A DNA stretch of 64,000 bases from Circinella minor (taxonomy: Eukaryota; Mucoromycota; Mucoromycetes; Mucorales; Lichtheimiaceae): positions 233,911 through 297,910 of the forward strand of contig JAEPRB010000026.1 of assembly GCA_016758965.1 (NCBI GenBank), given 5' to 3'. How positions within the stretch are numbered: the first letter of the stretch is position 1; every line of letters begins with the position of its first letter. Both the position numbers and the translations under genes were made by a program. Shown piece after piece: positions 1 through 13,162 of this stretch. The notes beneath the pieces were generated by a model. It was not told the DNA's origin. It did not search any database and saw only the letters and a list, made by a program, of their open reading frames with translations.

Positions 1-773
1 ATACAAGTACTCTTTTTATTTTACGTATTTTATCTAGTTGGTTACCTGATTATCTAAAATATGTAAGTATTTCTACTTGTGTCTTTATATAGAAGTGAAT
101 GATATTTTTGACTTCAACATTGTAACTTATTAGAGTGAGAATATAGTATTGCTTTTTTCTGGGTCCATTATACCACGACGATATGGATTATTACATGTTA
201 TTAGAAAATCAAACTTTGCAGTTATATTTATCATGGTTCGCTAGAAATATTTTCTTTTATCTCAATAGCTTGTTTATAAACATTAGCTACGTATTCGAAA
301 ATAATCCAAAGAAGCTATAAAATGATTATATGAATATCAATATAAAGAATATTACTATTTGTACATTTTTTCTAGATAGTGTATTGATATAAAAAAAAAC
401 ATCTTTTTGCTTCTTGATTTATCTTATATACGGTATAATAAACAATTCAACTCAACCAATTTTTTATTTTATTGTCTTCAAACTTCATATTTCTGAACAT
501 CCTTAAAAATGGGCGAAATCAAAACATTACGCATGGTTAGTTGGACTATACTTAGTCTATTTAAATCTGTCTTTTCTCACAGCCAATATAATTTACTGAC
601 AAGTTTTTTCTAATCTACACTTTTTAATTAACAACTTAAACTTGGTATTGAATGATGGTGCTTTTAAGAGGGATATCCATAACTATTCAATAGTCTTTAT
701 TTTTTCTTTTATAATTTCACACAAGAAAAAAAAAACATTATAATCATAAAACCATTTTAATATTTTTGATGAA
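1..773. other. Gene-poor AT-rich stretch
   Basis: No supported gene. The only exon-like signal is an ATG at 509-511 followed by nine codons and a GTTAGT donor-like sequence at about 536, but no convincing downstream exon continues the frame. Both strands are otherwise broken by stops. Confidence 0.5.
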
Positions 774-1241
774 TTCGAACGGGGGGTTTGGAAGCTTGTC
801 CCCAACGAGCCATCAAATCGTAGCCCTGGAGGGCTTGACTTGAAGCAAAACGAAGAGGCTCAACCCACGAAGGTACGAAAGTGACAAAGGCTCATTCAAA
901 ATGGTAATACCAAGTCCATTGATAAGGCACTTCCTTATGTCCAAGATGCGTCTATTCATTTAAATAGACAAAAAAGAAAATTTACAACTGGAAGAGATGT
1001 AACACCCATCCCAGAAATCCCACCCTTGAAATATTTATATTGGACCGAAAGAACACATTATAATGAACTCAGGGAATATATTGAACAGTTTAGAAACGAA
1101 AGATCCGGAAGAGTAAAATGGAAGAAATGTTTATTAAAGGGCTACGAAGGACAATATCGATGCAATAAAACAGTATACGACAATGAAAGTTTTGCGATCT
1201 CAGTACAACAGAGTGTCTCGAACACAAACAGATATTCGTAG
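774..1241 (+). pseudogene. Degenerate ORF, unknown product
   Basis: This is a more GC-rich island in an AT-rich surrounding. An open frame runs from about 885 to a stop at 1239-1241 with protein-like composition (TGRDVTPIPEIPPLKYLYW, then a Lys/Glu/Arg-rich part), but it has no ATG at its start. Open segments in other frames lie just upstream, including a short ATG ORF from about 769. That looks like a coding sequence broken by frameshifts rather than a living gene. I do not recognise the family. It could also be an internal exon of a gene whose other exons are gone. Confidence 0.3.
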
Positions 1242-1609
1242 CGGATTCTGAAAGTAGCCAACCAGAGAAGAAATCGCTAGGGACTTCCTCGCTGTTAAAA
1301 GAGATTTTATTAAAAAATGATGTAAGTTATAGTAAGGAATAGTCATCTAATGTCTTTTTTTATATATAAATGCATGAATATCTATATAGACTCATCACAA
1401 TATACTTTTATATATTTATACGAATATTCGTGAAATTTATGCTTTTTACACGAATATGCGTACATCGACTAATCAAAATCTCTCCCCACAAATATCTTTT
1501 CGCCACTTTTTTTTTCCGATTCTCCCTTTCTACTTTCACTACGTATCTAAAATAAATAAAAAAAAAGCGTGCCGTACCGTACCGTAGCTTTTTTTTTCTT
1601 TATCCTACT

Positions 1610-1946
1610 ATGACTGAATCTAACATTTCAACAAAAACAAGCTACAATTCCTTTTTTGAAGGTAAGTCAAATGATGTGTTGTGCAATAATAAATGTTTTC
1701 TCTCTCTCACACACAATAATGATATAGAAGAATCAGAACATAATGTTACTGATTACTTACTACCGAAAGAACATGTTCCTGGAAGTGATCTAATAAGCAA
1801 GGCGATGTTAATCAATACCAGAATTATCAGTATAATCAGTAAAAGTTTGGTTAACGCCCCCAGAAGATCAATATACCGCCGCACGCAAATGGATTCTTGA
1901 ACAGATGTGCTTGCGTGATGTTCTACCCAAAGCCATCGACAGTTGA
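1610..1946 (+). pseudogene. Broken ORF with probable intron, unknown product
   Basis: An ATG ORF starts at 1610. A plausible GT-AG intron (about 1661-1726) joins it in frame to a segment containing DYLLPKEHVPGSD. Near 1850 the coding-like frame shifts: the next coherent stretch (TPPEDQYTAARKWILEQMCL) lies in another frame and stops at 1944-1946. The long second stretch has amphipathic helix character, so a frameshifted remnant of a real gene is likely. The family is not recognised. Confidence 0.3.
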
Positions 1947-2919
1947 ATACCCTCCAAAAATGACAGAGGTTCAAAATGATGTTAATGAAAAGTATATGTG
2001 TCGTGCAGTAAAATAATCTACTTTGGTATATGAAAAATACCTTTTACTTCTTCCTCTTTTAGTCCCCAGTAAACACATTCCTTTAATTTATTTCCTTTCC
2101 AGTGTTTTTTTCTTCTCTTTTTTTGTATTAACCTTATTCTTATCGTACAATTTTTCTGCCTACCCTTCTCCACAGTAAACATTAGTTGAAACCCCATGAA
2201 CTCCAGTATTTACGATTGTCTCTATCCTCTAAAGCCTTTTCCCTGTTCCCTACAGGGTTTTTTTATATACATTTTAAAATTGCATAATGATGCCCTGTGT
2301 CCCGTCAACTTAAATTAAAGAATAAACGAGAGTATCATGATTAAGACCAATATACTACTTTAGAACAGTAGCTATAGTAACCTTCTCAATATTAGTGACT
2401 AATTCCAAGTACCCGACTTTAATATCAATTAGTTAACTAAGCGCCATAACTCATAGAATAGAAAACTTATACGTCGTTGTAAATATTATTTAAAAAGAAT
2501 AACTTTATTCTAGTTTCTAAATTATTACTAAAGATATATAACAAAGTCTCAAAGGATTTTACCTTTTTTATTATTATTTCCTACTCTTATTAAAATAACC
2601 AAATATCACACTCTATAACCTAGTAATGGTGTAAGACCATTACGACGATATATTCAACCATGAGGTTGTTGATCTACATGCTTATTTGCGAAATATTAAG
2701 GATATAAGATAGCATAGTTGAGCGCATGGTTGGATATAGAAATATTAGGATAAATAGATATTCTATGTATATACATATTAGTTAGCTAGACATAATTAGC
2801 CCATGGTATTTCGACGTATATAAATAAAGAATTTCTTGACAACCAGAAAACAGTAATCGTTTTTATTCATATATTCTCGAGCTCCTCTAACTCTCTTTTA
2901 TTCTATTTATATCTTGATT
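1947..2919. other. Intergenic, nothing recognised
   Basis: AT-rich sequence with no coding frame of note. Several short inverted repeats occur around 2620-2720, but none folds into a tRNA or other RNA I can name. Confidence 0.5.
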
Positions 2920-2952
2920 ATGCTTCCTCAAACTGACCGATCGAACCCGATT
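2920..2952 (+). other. Candidate orphan first exon
   Basis: An ATG at 2920 opens eleven codons ending at a strong GTAAGT donor (2953). It lies about 100 bases after a TATATAAATAA box-like sequence and a pyrimidine-rich leader. No downstream exon on this strand continues it; the next kilobase holds a decayed transposase on the opposite strand. It may be the 5' end of a gene cut off by transposon insertion, or chance. Confidence 0.2.
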
Positions 2953-3129
2953 GTAAGTATACAATAATTGGTCATGCGCTATTACAAACCTCTAGCCTCG
3001 ATTTTTCGAATCATTGGTTTCGACTTATGAATATTAGTATTACCCATCATTAAATAAGTGTTCTTTAAAGATTCATCCTCATTCATAATATTAAGGAGCT
3101 CATTGCTAAACTTAATAAAATGAACAGTT

Positions 3130-4161
3130 GTTATACCTTTGGAAGCTGGTTTTACATCAGCTACGCTGAAGATGTCATCCTCCTGAGTTCCTTCGTGTGG
3201 TTGTTAGTCTGAACTACTCCTCTTTCCTTTCCGCTGTTACCCTTTCTCTTCTTTTTGGCAACAGTATCTAATTCAGGTCTGGGAGGGGGGGGGCTTTTTC
3301 AAAACGACATGAAGCACTGCAGACAAAATGGATGGCTCCAATAACCGAGTGAGAAGTTGCTTTTGTTTTTGTAGTTTTAACAAAACGCGATTTCCAGCTG
3401 GTGATCTAGCTCAGTTACTTCTCATATTAATATGAAACCCGGCCTCATCAAAAAACACGCGATTTTCTGTATATTAGTCTAGATCTTTATTCTTCCAGCT
3501 CATAAACCACGCATATCTTGTCTCCAAATTGCCAACAGAGTTCCTAACTTCGACTTTAAAATGAGGCTTTTTGACAGTAATCTGCATAATATTCCTCAAA
3601 TGATCATCAAGCTGTGACTTTGATATAGAAAAGTCTTGGAATTGTTTTATCAGTTTTTCTATTTAATGTCATTAGCAAAGAGCTGAGAAGCGTCATCTAT
3701 CAAATTCTTAATATAGTCCTCATTTTTTTGCGGTCAAAGTGTTCTTTGTTGGACCATTATTATTCTTTGATTTTTTATAGGGCACCTCTTCCATCTTTTT
3801 GTATGTTTTCCACCATCTTTCCATAGTAACGTGGGTTAATCAAGAGCTCTTTGGAAAATCTGGTGATATTTCCTTTCTCTTCAGAATTTTAAAATATTCC
3901 CTTTGCTTGTCTGTAAACTGCTGATTTAGCAGATTTATCGTCCAAAGTGTTTTTTTTTTCTTTAGTCTCTTTCACTACAATATTCTTTTCGGCAGGTTTA
4001 TTAGCTAAATAACTGTTTTACAGCTAGTTATTGTTTCAAGTACGTACAATGTTTGGGTCTGTAATTTTTGTCAAGACACCTCCCATGGGATCATAAACTC
4101 TTCCACCACGCTCATCGAAAATGTTCTCCATTCTATCTTTGAAATAAAAAGTGTTTGTCAT
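3130..4161 (-). mobile_element. Decayed Tc1/mariner-like (IS630 group) transposase
   Basis: The minus strand holds pieces of one protein in shifting frames. It begins with an ATG at 4161 (MTNTFYFKDRMENIFDERGG), followed by an intron-like GTACGT near 4050. A basic part follows with RWWKTYKKMEEVPYKK, and then a segment NRVFFDEAGFHINMR around 3420-3460. The last is the aspartate-bearing D(E)AGF box typical of the second catalytic strand of Tc1/mariner DDE transposases. Several stops and frameshifts break it, so it cannot be active. Terminal inverted repeats were not located. The order N-terminal DNA-binding part then DDE core fits the family; the exact subfamily is uncertain. Confidence 0.6.
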
Positions 4162-5946
4162 TGTAGAGAACTTAAAAGACGAAAAAAAAAACGACAAATT
4201 TCATTTTTCTGTGGCCGACTAAATCCACCAGACGGACTATACATCATGAGAAATGCCGCCCAAAGTCTACAACTTTGGGAAGGGGGTGGCAATAATCGCG
4301 CACCGGACTACGGATAATTATGAATATCATGTACATTATATTCGCCAAAACTTTATTATAATACATGGTATAATTTTTTTTTTTCGTTATGCATATATAC
4401 TCTGCAAGATGCCCTCTGTTGAACGCCCATTATTATGATCATTATTTATGTGTGGTTATATAATGGTATTTATACAACAAGGTTTTTCACATTAATATTT
4501 TTATTTATCACAATTTGGGCGTTTATGATTATATTTTATTTATTATTTTCGTAAAAAAAAAAAAAAAAAATGGCAAAAACTATATTTAATACATATAGCC
4601 AATGGAAAAATAATAATTTTAACAAAAAAACCAAAAAAGTTATATTGCATCAAAAAAAATTGAAAATCAAAAAATGTTCTGTTACGTTTCCATGGTAAAA
4701 ATAAAGTTTTCTTAATATTGACATTTGTGATTATTATTATTAAGAAAAAAAAAACAAACAATAACGATCGATCTATGATATCATAAACATTAGTAAAAAA
4801 AAAAAAAATTGAGTATATCAGCCCAAAATCGGAAAGAATCGTAGTTTTGTACGACAATAAAAACCAAATGTTAAAAGAATTGTTAAGCAAAAAAATCTTA
4901 TAGATAAGGAAGAAAAAATTAAAAAGCAAAAAGTTACACAAAAATCAGATATGTATTTAAAATGTGCGTGTGTGAGAAGAGTTTGTTTGTCATCCTTGGG
5001 AAAAGATAACATAGTATCAATCCAAAAAAGAAACAAAGTTGAACCTTCTTCTACCTTATAAGGTGATTTGATCTGTCAGAAATAATACTTTTTGTATCAT
5101 TTTTTTTTTCACTCGCATCTCAAGCGCGCGCACAATAAAAAAAAATTGATAATATGAACACTATCAAGGATAAGAAGAAATTTCAGTTTTTTGGTCGTTA
5201 TCTCATCCAACTTCAAATCCACTAACATTATCAATGTTGTTATAATCTTTGGTAGATATTTATTAGATATAAAGAATAGATATTCCGGTAGAGGAAAGAA
5301 GTGGGTACTCAAAAATAATATGTATATGAATATGCACGGAACATTCAATTCCTGCATATAGTAGATAGTGATCCGTTAGAAGAATCAAGAGCACCTCCCT
5401 TTTTTTTAAAAAAAAAAATTCGCCATTGATACTGTAAATATTTTATAATTTTATAGTGTAATAACAAAACTGAATTCGTACATATTGTTTGCTAATAATA
5501 GTATTACGTATGTACCATTTAACCAGATGGAAATAAATATCAAATACATGATCAATTAATAACAAGAGATACTTTTTAATTATTGATGGGTGAAAGGAAT
5601 ATGTTAAAAAGTATATAAAAAAAAACCGTGAGTAAATTATGATAAAAGTAAAAGTACAGTGTATAGAAAATTGGTTACATTTTCTTGTTTTCTTTTTATC
5701 TTTCGCGTAAACTGTTCAGTTATCAGTGGATGAGAGTATACCATTATTACACAAAAAATATTATAATTTGAAAATCAGCATGATCGAACTTAAAAGATAT
5801 ATAAAAAGAATAAAGTCGATAATTTAGATCGTAGAAACAAAAGGGGTCCTTCTTCTATTATTCCCCTTTTACTTTTATACGTACTCTAATTTCTTATATA
5901 TTACTAATATTATTACTATTACTATTACTACATAAAATAATATCTA
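4162..5946. other. Intergenic; promoter side of the amine oxidase gene
   Basis: About 1.8 kb of AT-rich sequence with long A and T runs. ORFs here have low-complexity Phe/Ile/Lys translations expected of AT-rich noncoding DNA. The last 150 bases before 5947 hold pyrimidine-rich stretches that probably belong to the leader of the downstream gene. Confidence 0.55.
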
Positions 5947-7989
5947 ATGCGTATCACAGCAACTATAGCAGCAGTAGTTGCATTATTTCCTTTGGCATCT
6001 CTTGCCGAAACACTGCATACCAAAGTCGTCATTTTAGGTGGTGGTGTGAGCGGTATTAGTGCAGCACGTAATCTGACGGCAGGTGGTGTCAATGATTTTA
6101 TGATCATTGAAGCTCGTGATGAATTGGGTGGTACGTTAGTAATAAATTTATTATTATTAAAATTCAAATTTTTGTTTTTTTATTGTTCAAGATAATAAAC
6201 TTGTATTTTAATAACAAAAAATATAATATTTCTATTATAGGTCGCGCACAAAATATTGATTTTGCCGATACCAAGGTTGAATTAGGCTGTAATTGGGTAC
6301 AAGGGTTGGGAACTAACCCTGTCAATGTTCTCCGGGAAAAGTATGGTTTAAAAACTGCTCCAAATAATGGTGATGATGTTGTCTTTTATGATGAAAACGG
6401 TTTAGTTAATTTCACTGAAGCTTATAATACGTAAGTAACAAAAAAAAAAGAAAAAAGCTTATTTCTGTTGAATACTACATTCTCTTTTGAAAAACTCAGT
6501 ATATAATCCATAAATTTTTAATAATTATTATATTTTTTAATTATCCAAAGATTTGGAGAAGCATATGATCGTATGTCTGAGCTTGCGCGTAAGTTTTGTG
6601 TAACAATTATCAAAGAATATATTAAAAGACAAGTTTAATATTGATAACGAATTTATAAATTTCATTTCTGTTTTTTTTTCATTAGTTAAGCGTTTACAAA
6701 ATGGACAAGTTGATATTTCTTCTCGAGTGGGTCTTGATTTAGCTGGATGGTATCCAATGACACCATTAGATGAGGCTATCGAATATTATAATTTTGATTG
6801 GGAATATGGTGAAAATCCTGAAGTTAGCAGTTTGCTTTATGGCGTTTTGAATGATGAATATTCCTATGGTGAAAAGATTTTTGGTGAGGGTAGTGATGGC
6901 GACTTATTTGTCTTGGATGAACGGTAAGATTTGTTAATTTTGTTGTTACTATTATCATTCTATTATTTACTAAAAAAAAATCATCGCAACAATTATATTG
7001 TTATACTCTCTTAACTATTTAGTGGTTTCAAACATATCTTCTTGGAAGCTGCTAATGAAGTTTTAAAGAAAAATGACCCCCGTGTTTTATTAAACACCAA
7101 GGTTACTAAAATTGCACACGATGATCAAGGTGTTACAATCCATACTGGTACGGATACTATTATTAAAGCTGAATATGCTATCGTTACATTCTCGTAAGTT
7201 CTCTTTTTTTAATGCATTGTGTTTTGGATACACAAAAAAAAAAAATAACCATTTTATAATAAGCTTTCGGATCAAAAAAAAAAGTTTATTAATGTTATTC
7301 AATATCATTTTATCATTATTTTCTATAGAGTAGGTGTACTTCAACATCGTGATGTTCAATTTAGTCCTCGTTTGCCTGATTGGAAAATGGAAGGCATTTA
7401 CGCTTTTAATATGGCTACTTATACTAAAATCTTTTTGAACTTCCCACATCAATTCTGGGATGATACCCAATATACAATGTATGTTGATCCTGATAAACGT
7501 GGATACTTTGCTGCTTGGCAAAATCTTAATGCTCCTGGATTTTTACCAAAGAAGACATCCAATAATATCTTTTTCGTCACTGTTACTCAAGATTATGCTT
7601 ATCAAGTAGAATCTATGTCAGATGAAGAAGTAAAACAAGAAGCCATGAAGGTATTACGTACCATGTACGGTGATGATATTCCTGAAGCTACAGATATTCT
7701 TGTACCTAGATGGCATAGCAATCCATTGTTCCGTGGTAGTTATTCCAATTGGCCTATTGGTGAACTTGATCAACATCATACCAACTTAAAAGCACCTGTG
7801 GGTCGCTTATATTTTGCTGGAGAAGCTTTGTCTAAGGAAGCATATGGATTTTTACAAGGAGCTTGGTTCACCGGTGAGGAAACTGCCACTCACATCATGC
7901 AATGTATAAACTCAAAATGTCCTAAAATTGAATATTATCCAATGATTTATAATACTAAGACCTTCAAAGAAAGAAAAGATTTCGCCTAA
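5947..7989 (+). CDS. Secreted FAD-dependent polyamine/amine oxidase
   Basis: Six exons (5947-6130, 6241-6430, 6551-6588, 6686-6923, 7023-7193, 7329-7989) with GT-AG introns give 493 residues. The start is the first ATG and opens a hydrophobic signal peptide ending near ALFPLASLA (about residue 20). It is followed at once by the FAD-binding strand VVILGGGVSGISAARNL (27-43) and the ribose-binding glutamate in MIIEARDELGGR. The C-terminal FAD motif appears as RLYFAGEALSKEAYGFLQGAW. This layout is that of flavin monoamine/polyamine oxidases, which oxidise amines with oxygen to give an aldehyde and H2O2. The signal peptide suggests secretion or a vacuolar/wall site. No peroxisomal C-terminal tripeptide is present (ends KDFA). 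All key FAD motifs are intact. Substrate (spermine, spermidine or other amines) cannot be decided from sequence. Confidence 0.92.
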
Positions 7990-8024
7990 ATAAATAATAA
8001 ATGATCCCTTTTTTTTTCCCTTTA

Positions 8025-8061
<37 letters not shown>

Positions 8062-9424
8062 ATTTTACTTAATGTCAACAAACGTTAAAAAGATAAATTT
8101 GTATAACAATATTTATAACAGTTTTCAATTTCAAAAAAAATAATTAAATAAAGTTTTGTCGTATATATGATAAATAGTGAGTAGACAGTATGTCATGATA
8201 TTATTGTTCATTCGATCAGTCATTTATTGTTCAAACGTTCCTAATATATAACAAAAACCAAACTTGTATAGTTACTTTATAACCATTCATGTCACTTTTT
8301 TTTTTCTATTGTCACTAATAGCTATTCATTCATTTAGTTCATAACTTCCCGCTCCCCCCTTTTTTTTTTAACCATCTCGTGTTTCTATAATAATGTCATG
8401 CATTACGACTATAATGAAAATAAAGTACATGTATCATACGTAGATACATTAAAAATGAGTACTCAATCATCATGTTCTAATTCTTGCTCAAAAGAAATCA
8501 AGATATGATATCAATTACTTTTCTAATGAGAACCTCCTCCTCACACACACATACACACAAGAAAATATGTTTAGCTTAACAAAAACTGTATTAATCTTTA
8601 AAGATAAACACGTATCAGTGGTAGCTCCATTATTTCCAATAGTAATTGGGAAATGGAAATATAAACGAAGCTTCACAATATACGTAGTAATTAAGTGACT
8701 ACTCATAGCTTTTGATACATCATTGCTTCTTTTTTTTTTGTAGGTAAACAGATAACAGTCATATCCTTTTTTGATGTTTTCTAAAGAGACCTCAACATAA
8801 ACAGATAACTGTCCTCATTGAAGAAAATAAAAAAAAAAATTGTTGTCTATGCTGTTACATACTATAGTTAATATATATCAATAAATTATTAATCTTTGAG
8901 AATTGGGTCAATTCTATCCACGCCGGATATCTATAAATAATGCTACGTAGAACAATATATTAATATAATACAAAAAGAAAAAAAAGTACGTAGTGAGTAT
9001 TTTTAACAATCAAAATATTAACTCCTAATACAAATGCCAAATTGTCTTTTTTTTTTTATTATTAAATTGCATCACAAATTATATTTATATACTCTATATA
9101 TTATAGGAGTTAAAAAGCATGTGAGAGAGAGGAAGGAAGGGAGGCAAACCAAAAAAAAAAAAAGAAAAAAAAAAGGTTATCTTCCAAAATGATATCACCT
9201 TCTCCTTTTTTAAAATGTCAATAAAATCAGGGTTTCTCGTTTTTTTTTTTTTTTGTATGCACATGTACTGTATCTCCTTAAAAATACAAAGAAATATTAT
9301 TATCCATAAATACCTCCCTCTTCCGAAAAAAAGTAAAAATAAATAAATAAATCTTGAACCCATTGTATACATCATATATTTTGGTATGTGTTTGTGTAAT
9401 ATACAAGTTATTTTTTGCTCTATT
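7990..9424. other. Convergent intergenic region
   Basis: This holds the 3' ends of the oxidase gene (+) and the coiled-coil gene (-). It contains a CT tract running into a TA tract right after 7989, and several A/T homopolymers. No coding signal; the ORFs in it are low-complexity. Confidence 0.6.
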
Positions 9425-11567
9425 CTAATTAGTAGAATATGCTGGTGGTTGATCATCTTCATCAAATGTTGCTGAGTTTGTTAATAATGATCCATCACTA
9501 TTACCATGTGAAGAATAAGCCGGTAATGGTATATTATTATTACCGTTACTATGACTACTACTGCTACTACTATTATTAATAACTTCATGTTGTTGTGAAG
9601 ATGATCCACCTTGATCATTTTCATTCAATTGATGATTTGTCAATGGGGTGGTCGTTGTATGAGGTGGTCTATCTTCTGAATAAACAGGTAATGGACCATT
9701 TTGATCCACTTGTGTTGAAGAAGAATCTATTTCCAATACATCATCCACAGTAACACGTCCACTATCTTGTTCTGCAGCAACAGCCATCATAGCAGCATTG
9801 GATCCCATACGAAGTATTCCCATTTCACGTTCCAAATTAACATTTTTTAATGCTCCATTTTCTCTTAATACTTGTTCCAACATGGAGATTTGTTTATCAA
9901 CCCACTCAATGGTCTTTTGTTCATAATGTATACGTGATATAAGAATTTGATTTTGTAATTGACTATATCGAGGATTGATTTTTGTTCGTAATAATGTTTC
10001 AATTTGCATTTTACAATCACGATATGCGCTCAGGGCACTTACTACATTATCATCTATATATAAAAAAAAAGAAAATCCCGAGAAAGAAATAAATTTTATT
10101 GGTTACTAAAAAACTTGCTTTGTCTTGAAAAGAAAAAAAAAATAGGAGAGAGACAGAGAGAAAGTCATGTATATATTATTTTACCTTTACCAAAAGATGG
10201 TATTGTCAATAATGGTACTTGATCACAAGCATTGGATGCATGAATTAAATGTTCATTTGCTTCCTGAGCAAGTTTTTCAGCATCTAAAATAAAAATAACA
10301 ATACTATTAGATCCCTCGTATATACTCCTTTTGTAAGAATATTCCACTACTTATTCTTTACCTTGAGTGGCGGCAATCGAAGGGTCCAAGGTCATTTGAA
10401 AGGGATACAATTCATTCAAAATTTCATTATTACTATGGGTTGTATTGATACCATAGCTAACCATAGTTTGTCTATTTACAAATGCAGAAGCACCAGGTAA
10501 TAACATCATTGCTTTCGCTATTAATTCTCGAGCATCATGTAATTCTTTTTGTGCTATAAGGTATCGATCAATATCTGCTTCTATCTAAAATATATTCATT
10601 CCCTTTTTTTGATTAGTCATCACTTTTTTTTTTTGTTAACATCTGACTTGAATACTTATTATCCTTGTAAAGTTAAACTTTTTTTTTTTTTTTTTTTTTA
10701 CCTGTGGTATACTTTGTTGAAGGTGATAAACTTCTTTTTTTAAATTTTGTTCATCATCAAAACCGGGATTATCAGATATTGCAGGAACAACCTTATAAAT
10801 AAAAGGATTAAAAAGGAGAATAAAATGAGTTGGAGATGAATGGATAAAATAAATTAAATGGATGAATAAATAGATTACCTCATCATATAAGAAATGTAAT
10901 TCATTACAAAGTCTATCCAATCGTCGTTTATCCTTTAACAATTCATCTAACTGAATGAAAATAAAAATAATAATTGATAATAAGTATAATCATATTGATT
11001 ATAAATTTTCATGATAATGGATGATCCATAATAATAATAATAATAATAAAACAACTTTTTTACCATTTTCCTAGCATCTTTTAATTGATGTTGAATATCA
11101 TTTAATTTGGTTTCGGATTGTTTTATCCGTTCCATAATTTCCTCAGTATTATTATGCTCCTGAACCTTTCTAAAATGAGTTTTTTTTTTTTTTTTGTTGT
11201 TGTATACATTTTTTAGTTTCTTCTCCTTTTTATATATATATATATGTATATCTATTGTGTATGTAAATGTCATATGTTTTAAAAGAAATAATAATAATGT
11301 ACGAATAAATAATAACACTTTTTTTATTATTATTATTACGTACTGTTGTTTTTCTAATAAACTTGTTTTGATATTTTGCTCCTTTTTTTGTCGTTTTTGT
11401 AATCCTTCATAATGTTTTGAATGAGAAGAAAAAGATTCGCGTACCCATTGTAATTTGGATATTTCACGAAATAATTTAAGAAAAGAATCTTGGTATGACA
11501 TGGAAGACGATGATGCATTATTACTCGAGTCGGCATAATATTGAAAAGTATCATTTTCTTCGGACAT
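9425..11567 (-). CDS. Coiled-coil protein with [LP]PxY-type tail, function unknown
   Basis: Seven exons on the minus strand (11344-11567, 11064-11169, 10879-10950, 10702-10791, 10362-10584, 10185-10283, 9425-10053) keep frame and give 480 residues. The N-terminal 60% is strongly helical with heptad-like segments (RESFSSHSKHYEGLQKRQKK; EEIMERIKQSETKLNDIQ). A central block, YPFQMTLDPSIAATQ, is preceded by a small-residue stretch. The C-terminal 130 residues are disordered, Ser/Asn/Gln-rich, and carry three similar motifs, PLPVYSED, PLPAYSSH and the terminal PPAYSTN. Such PPxY/LPxY motifs are the ligands of WW domains, for example of Rsp5/Nedd4 ubiquitin ligases, so an adaptor role is possible. 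I do not recognise the family. One ACGCGT lies 186 bases upstream of the start (11753-11758). Confidence 0.85.
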
Positions 11568-12034
11568 GATTTTTTATTTTTTTTATTTTTTATTGCATAA
11601 ATATAATAGGGAAAAAAAATGAGCGAAAAAAAAAAACAGTTGAGTTGTGTTTGTATGCGCACACGCACACACATATTACAACAAAGGGGAACACAATAAA
11701 AAAATATTAGACTCAGACACATTTAGACTAACTTGAAGAGTTATGCTATGTGACGCGTATATAATTTAATGAGTTGAATAATGATTTTAAAATGATAATC
11801 ATAAATTAATGATAATGATAAAAGACCCTTTTTATATTTCCATTTATTTGAATAATAATGATGATGATGATGATGGTGATGTTAGTTAAGTTATTATCAA
11901 ATAAAATATATAAATAATACTTGTATAAAAATCTCATTTAATTGTTTTAATTTCTTTAAAAAAAACTAAATTTTATTTTTCCGCCTAAACACTTATCATT
12001 ACACAAAAAAAGTAAATCGGAAACGAAAAAAAAA
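11568..12034. promoter_or_regulatory. Divergent promoter region with one ACGCGT
   Basis: This 467-bp gap separates the starts of the minus-strand coiled-coil gene and the plus-strand small secreted protein. It contains a MluI-type ACGCGT at 11753-11758, a short GATGAT run near 11860, and poly-A just before each ATG. Nothing else is recognised. Confidence 0.4.
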
Positions 12035-12322
12035 ATGGATATTGTGTTGATCAAGATCGCATGGTTGTTTATGCTGTTATTGGTAATTGCCACGTTTGCT
12101 CAACAAGAACAAGAACAACAACAACAAAATGGATTATCAAAAGAAACTTCTTCAACTTCTTCATTTGCTGAACCACTTTCAAATGTTCCAGATCCAACAT
12201 CATCTAAATCAGGATTACAAGGTGAATTTCAAAAAGCAAAACTTGGTTTAGATGCTTTTAAAGTTGGAAAACAACAAGCTGATCATATTAAGGATAAGAT
12301 ACCAAACGTGGGTTATTCTTGA
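12035..12322 (+). CDS. Small secreted protein, 95 aa, unknown
   Basis: An intronless ORF of 95 residues. The ATG follows an A-rich leader and begins a clear signal peptide: a hydrophobic run of about 18 residues (IKIAWLFMLLLVIATFA) ending at A22. The mature part starts with a Glu/Gln-rich run, continues with a Ser/Thr-rich spacer, and ends with a helical basic segment (LGLDAFKVGKQQADHIKDK). No cysteines are present in the mature part, so it is not a classic disulfide-rich effector. The family is not recognised. The regular signal peptide, balanced codon use and following 3' AT-rich region favour a real gene. Confidence 0.65.
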   Translation: MDIVLIKIAWLFMLLLVIATFAQQEQEQQQQNGLSKETSSTSSFAEPLSNVPDPTSSKSGLQGEFQKAKLGLDAFKVGKQQADHIKDKIPNVGYS

Positions 12323-13162
12323 ATAAATAATAATAATAATAAATAAATAAATATTTACATATTACAAAATATGTTTTCAAGTAGTAAATAATAATTACTT
12401 ACTATTAAAATACAACCTTTTTTTTTTCCTTCTCACGGTCGTCATGTTTTTTTTAAATAAAAGTTTTTTTTTTGTTGCTATCTACTAAATAATATCTTTT
12501 GTTGCCAAGTAATAAAAAAAAAAGTGGACTGGGGGAGGGGCTGGATCCATTCTTCCTATTATATGTTAATATTAGTATCATTATATTATTATTATTTATT
12601 ATCATCCATCATCATCAGCCCCCCCCTTCTTTTTTTTTTATATATGTATCCATTCTTCTCCGATCTCCGCGAACCGATATAATTATTCAATAAAAAAAAA
12701 AGAAATGAGATTTTGGATAACAAGTTTCCATTTTTTTTTTTTAGTATATGTTAAATTTGAAATGTATAAAGATGAAATGTTATGTGTATATAATATATAA
12801 AAAGTGCATTTGTAAGGGGGTAGGTTTGTATATATGTGTACAAAGGGAAGAAGAAGTGGAGGAGGGGTTTTTTTTTTTTTTTTTTAGAAAAAAAAATTTA
12901 CTATAGCAATACAAATTGGGAAGAAAGGGAAAAAAAAAATGTTGTTATAAAAAAAACAAAAGAATTACAACAAAAAAGAAAAAAGATACTATATAATTAT
13001 ATTTTATATGGTTGAAAAAGGGTGGGGGGGGGAGTGAGAAAGGATGGAACTTTTTTTTTTTCTTTTTATGTATTACTCTAATAAAAATAATAATAATAAT
13101 AAAATATTTTCAAGTAGATGTTATGAATAGATCATATATCATTTACTATTATCTATTATTAT
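12323..13162. other. Convergent intergenic region, no gene
   Basis: AT-rich with G-runs (for example around 12530 and 13020) and several homopolymer T tracts. It contains the 3' ends of the flanking genes. No coding frame is supported. Confidence 0.55.

Noticed and set aside
2620..2720. Small inverted repeats as a possible tRNA or structured RNA
   Set aside because: No cloverleaf and no A/B box pair; stems are short and expected by chance in AT-rich DNA.
4543..5357. Several Phe/Ile-rich minus-strand ORFs
   Set aside because: Low-complexity translations of A/T homopolymers with no domain-like pattern.
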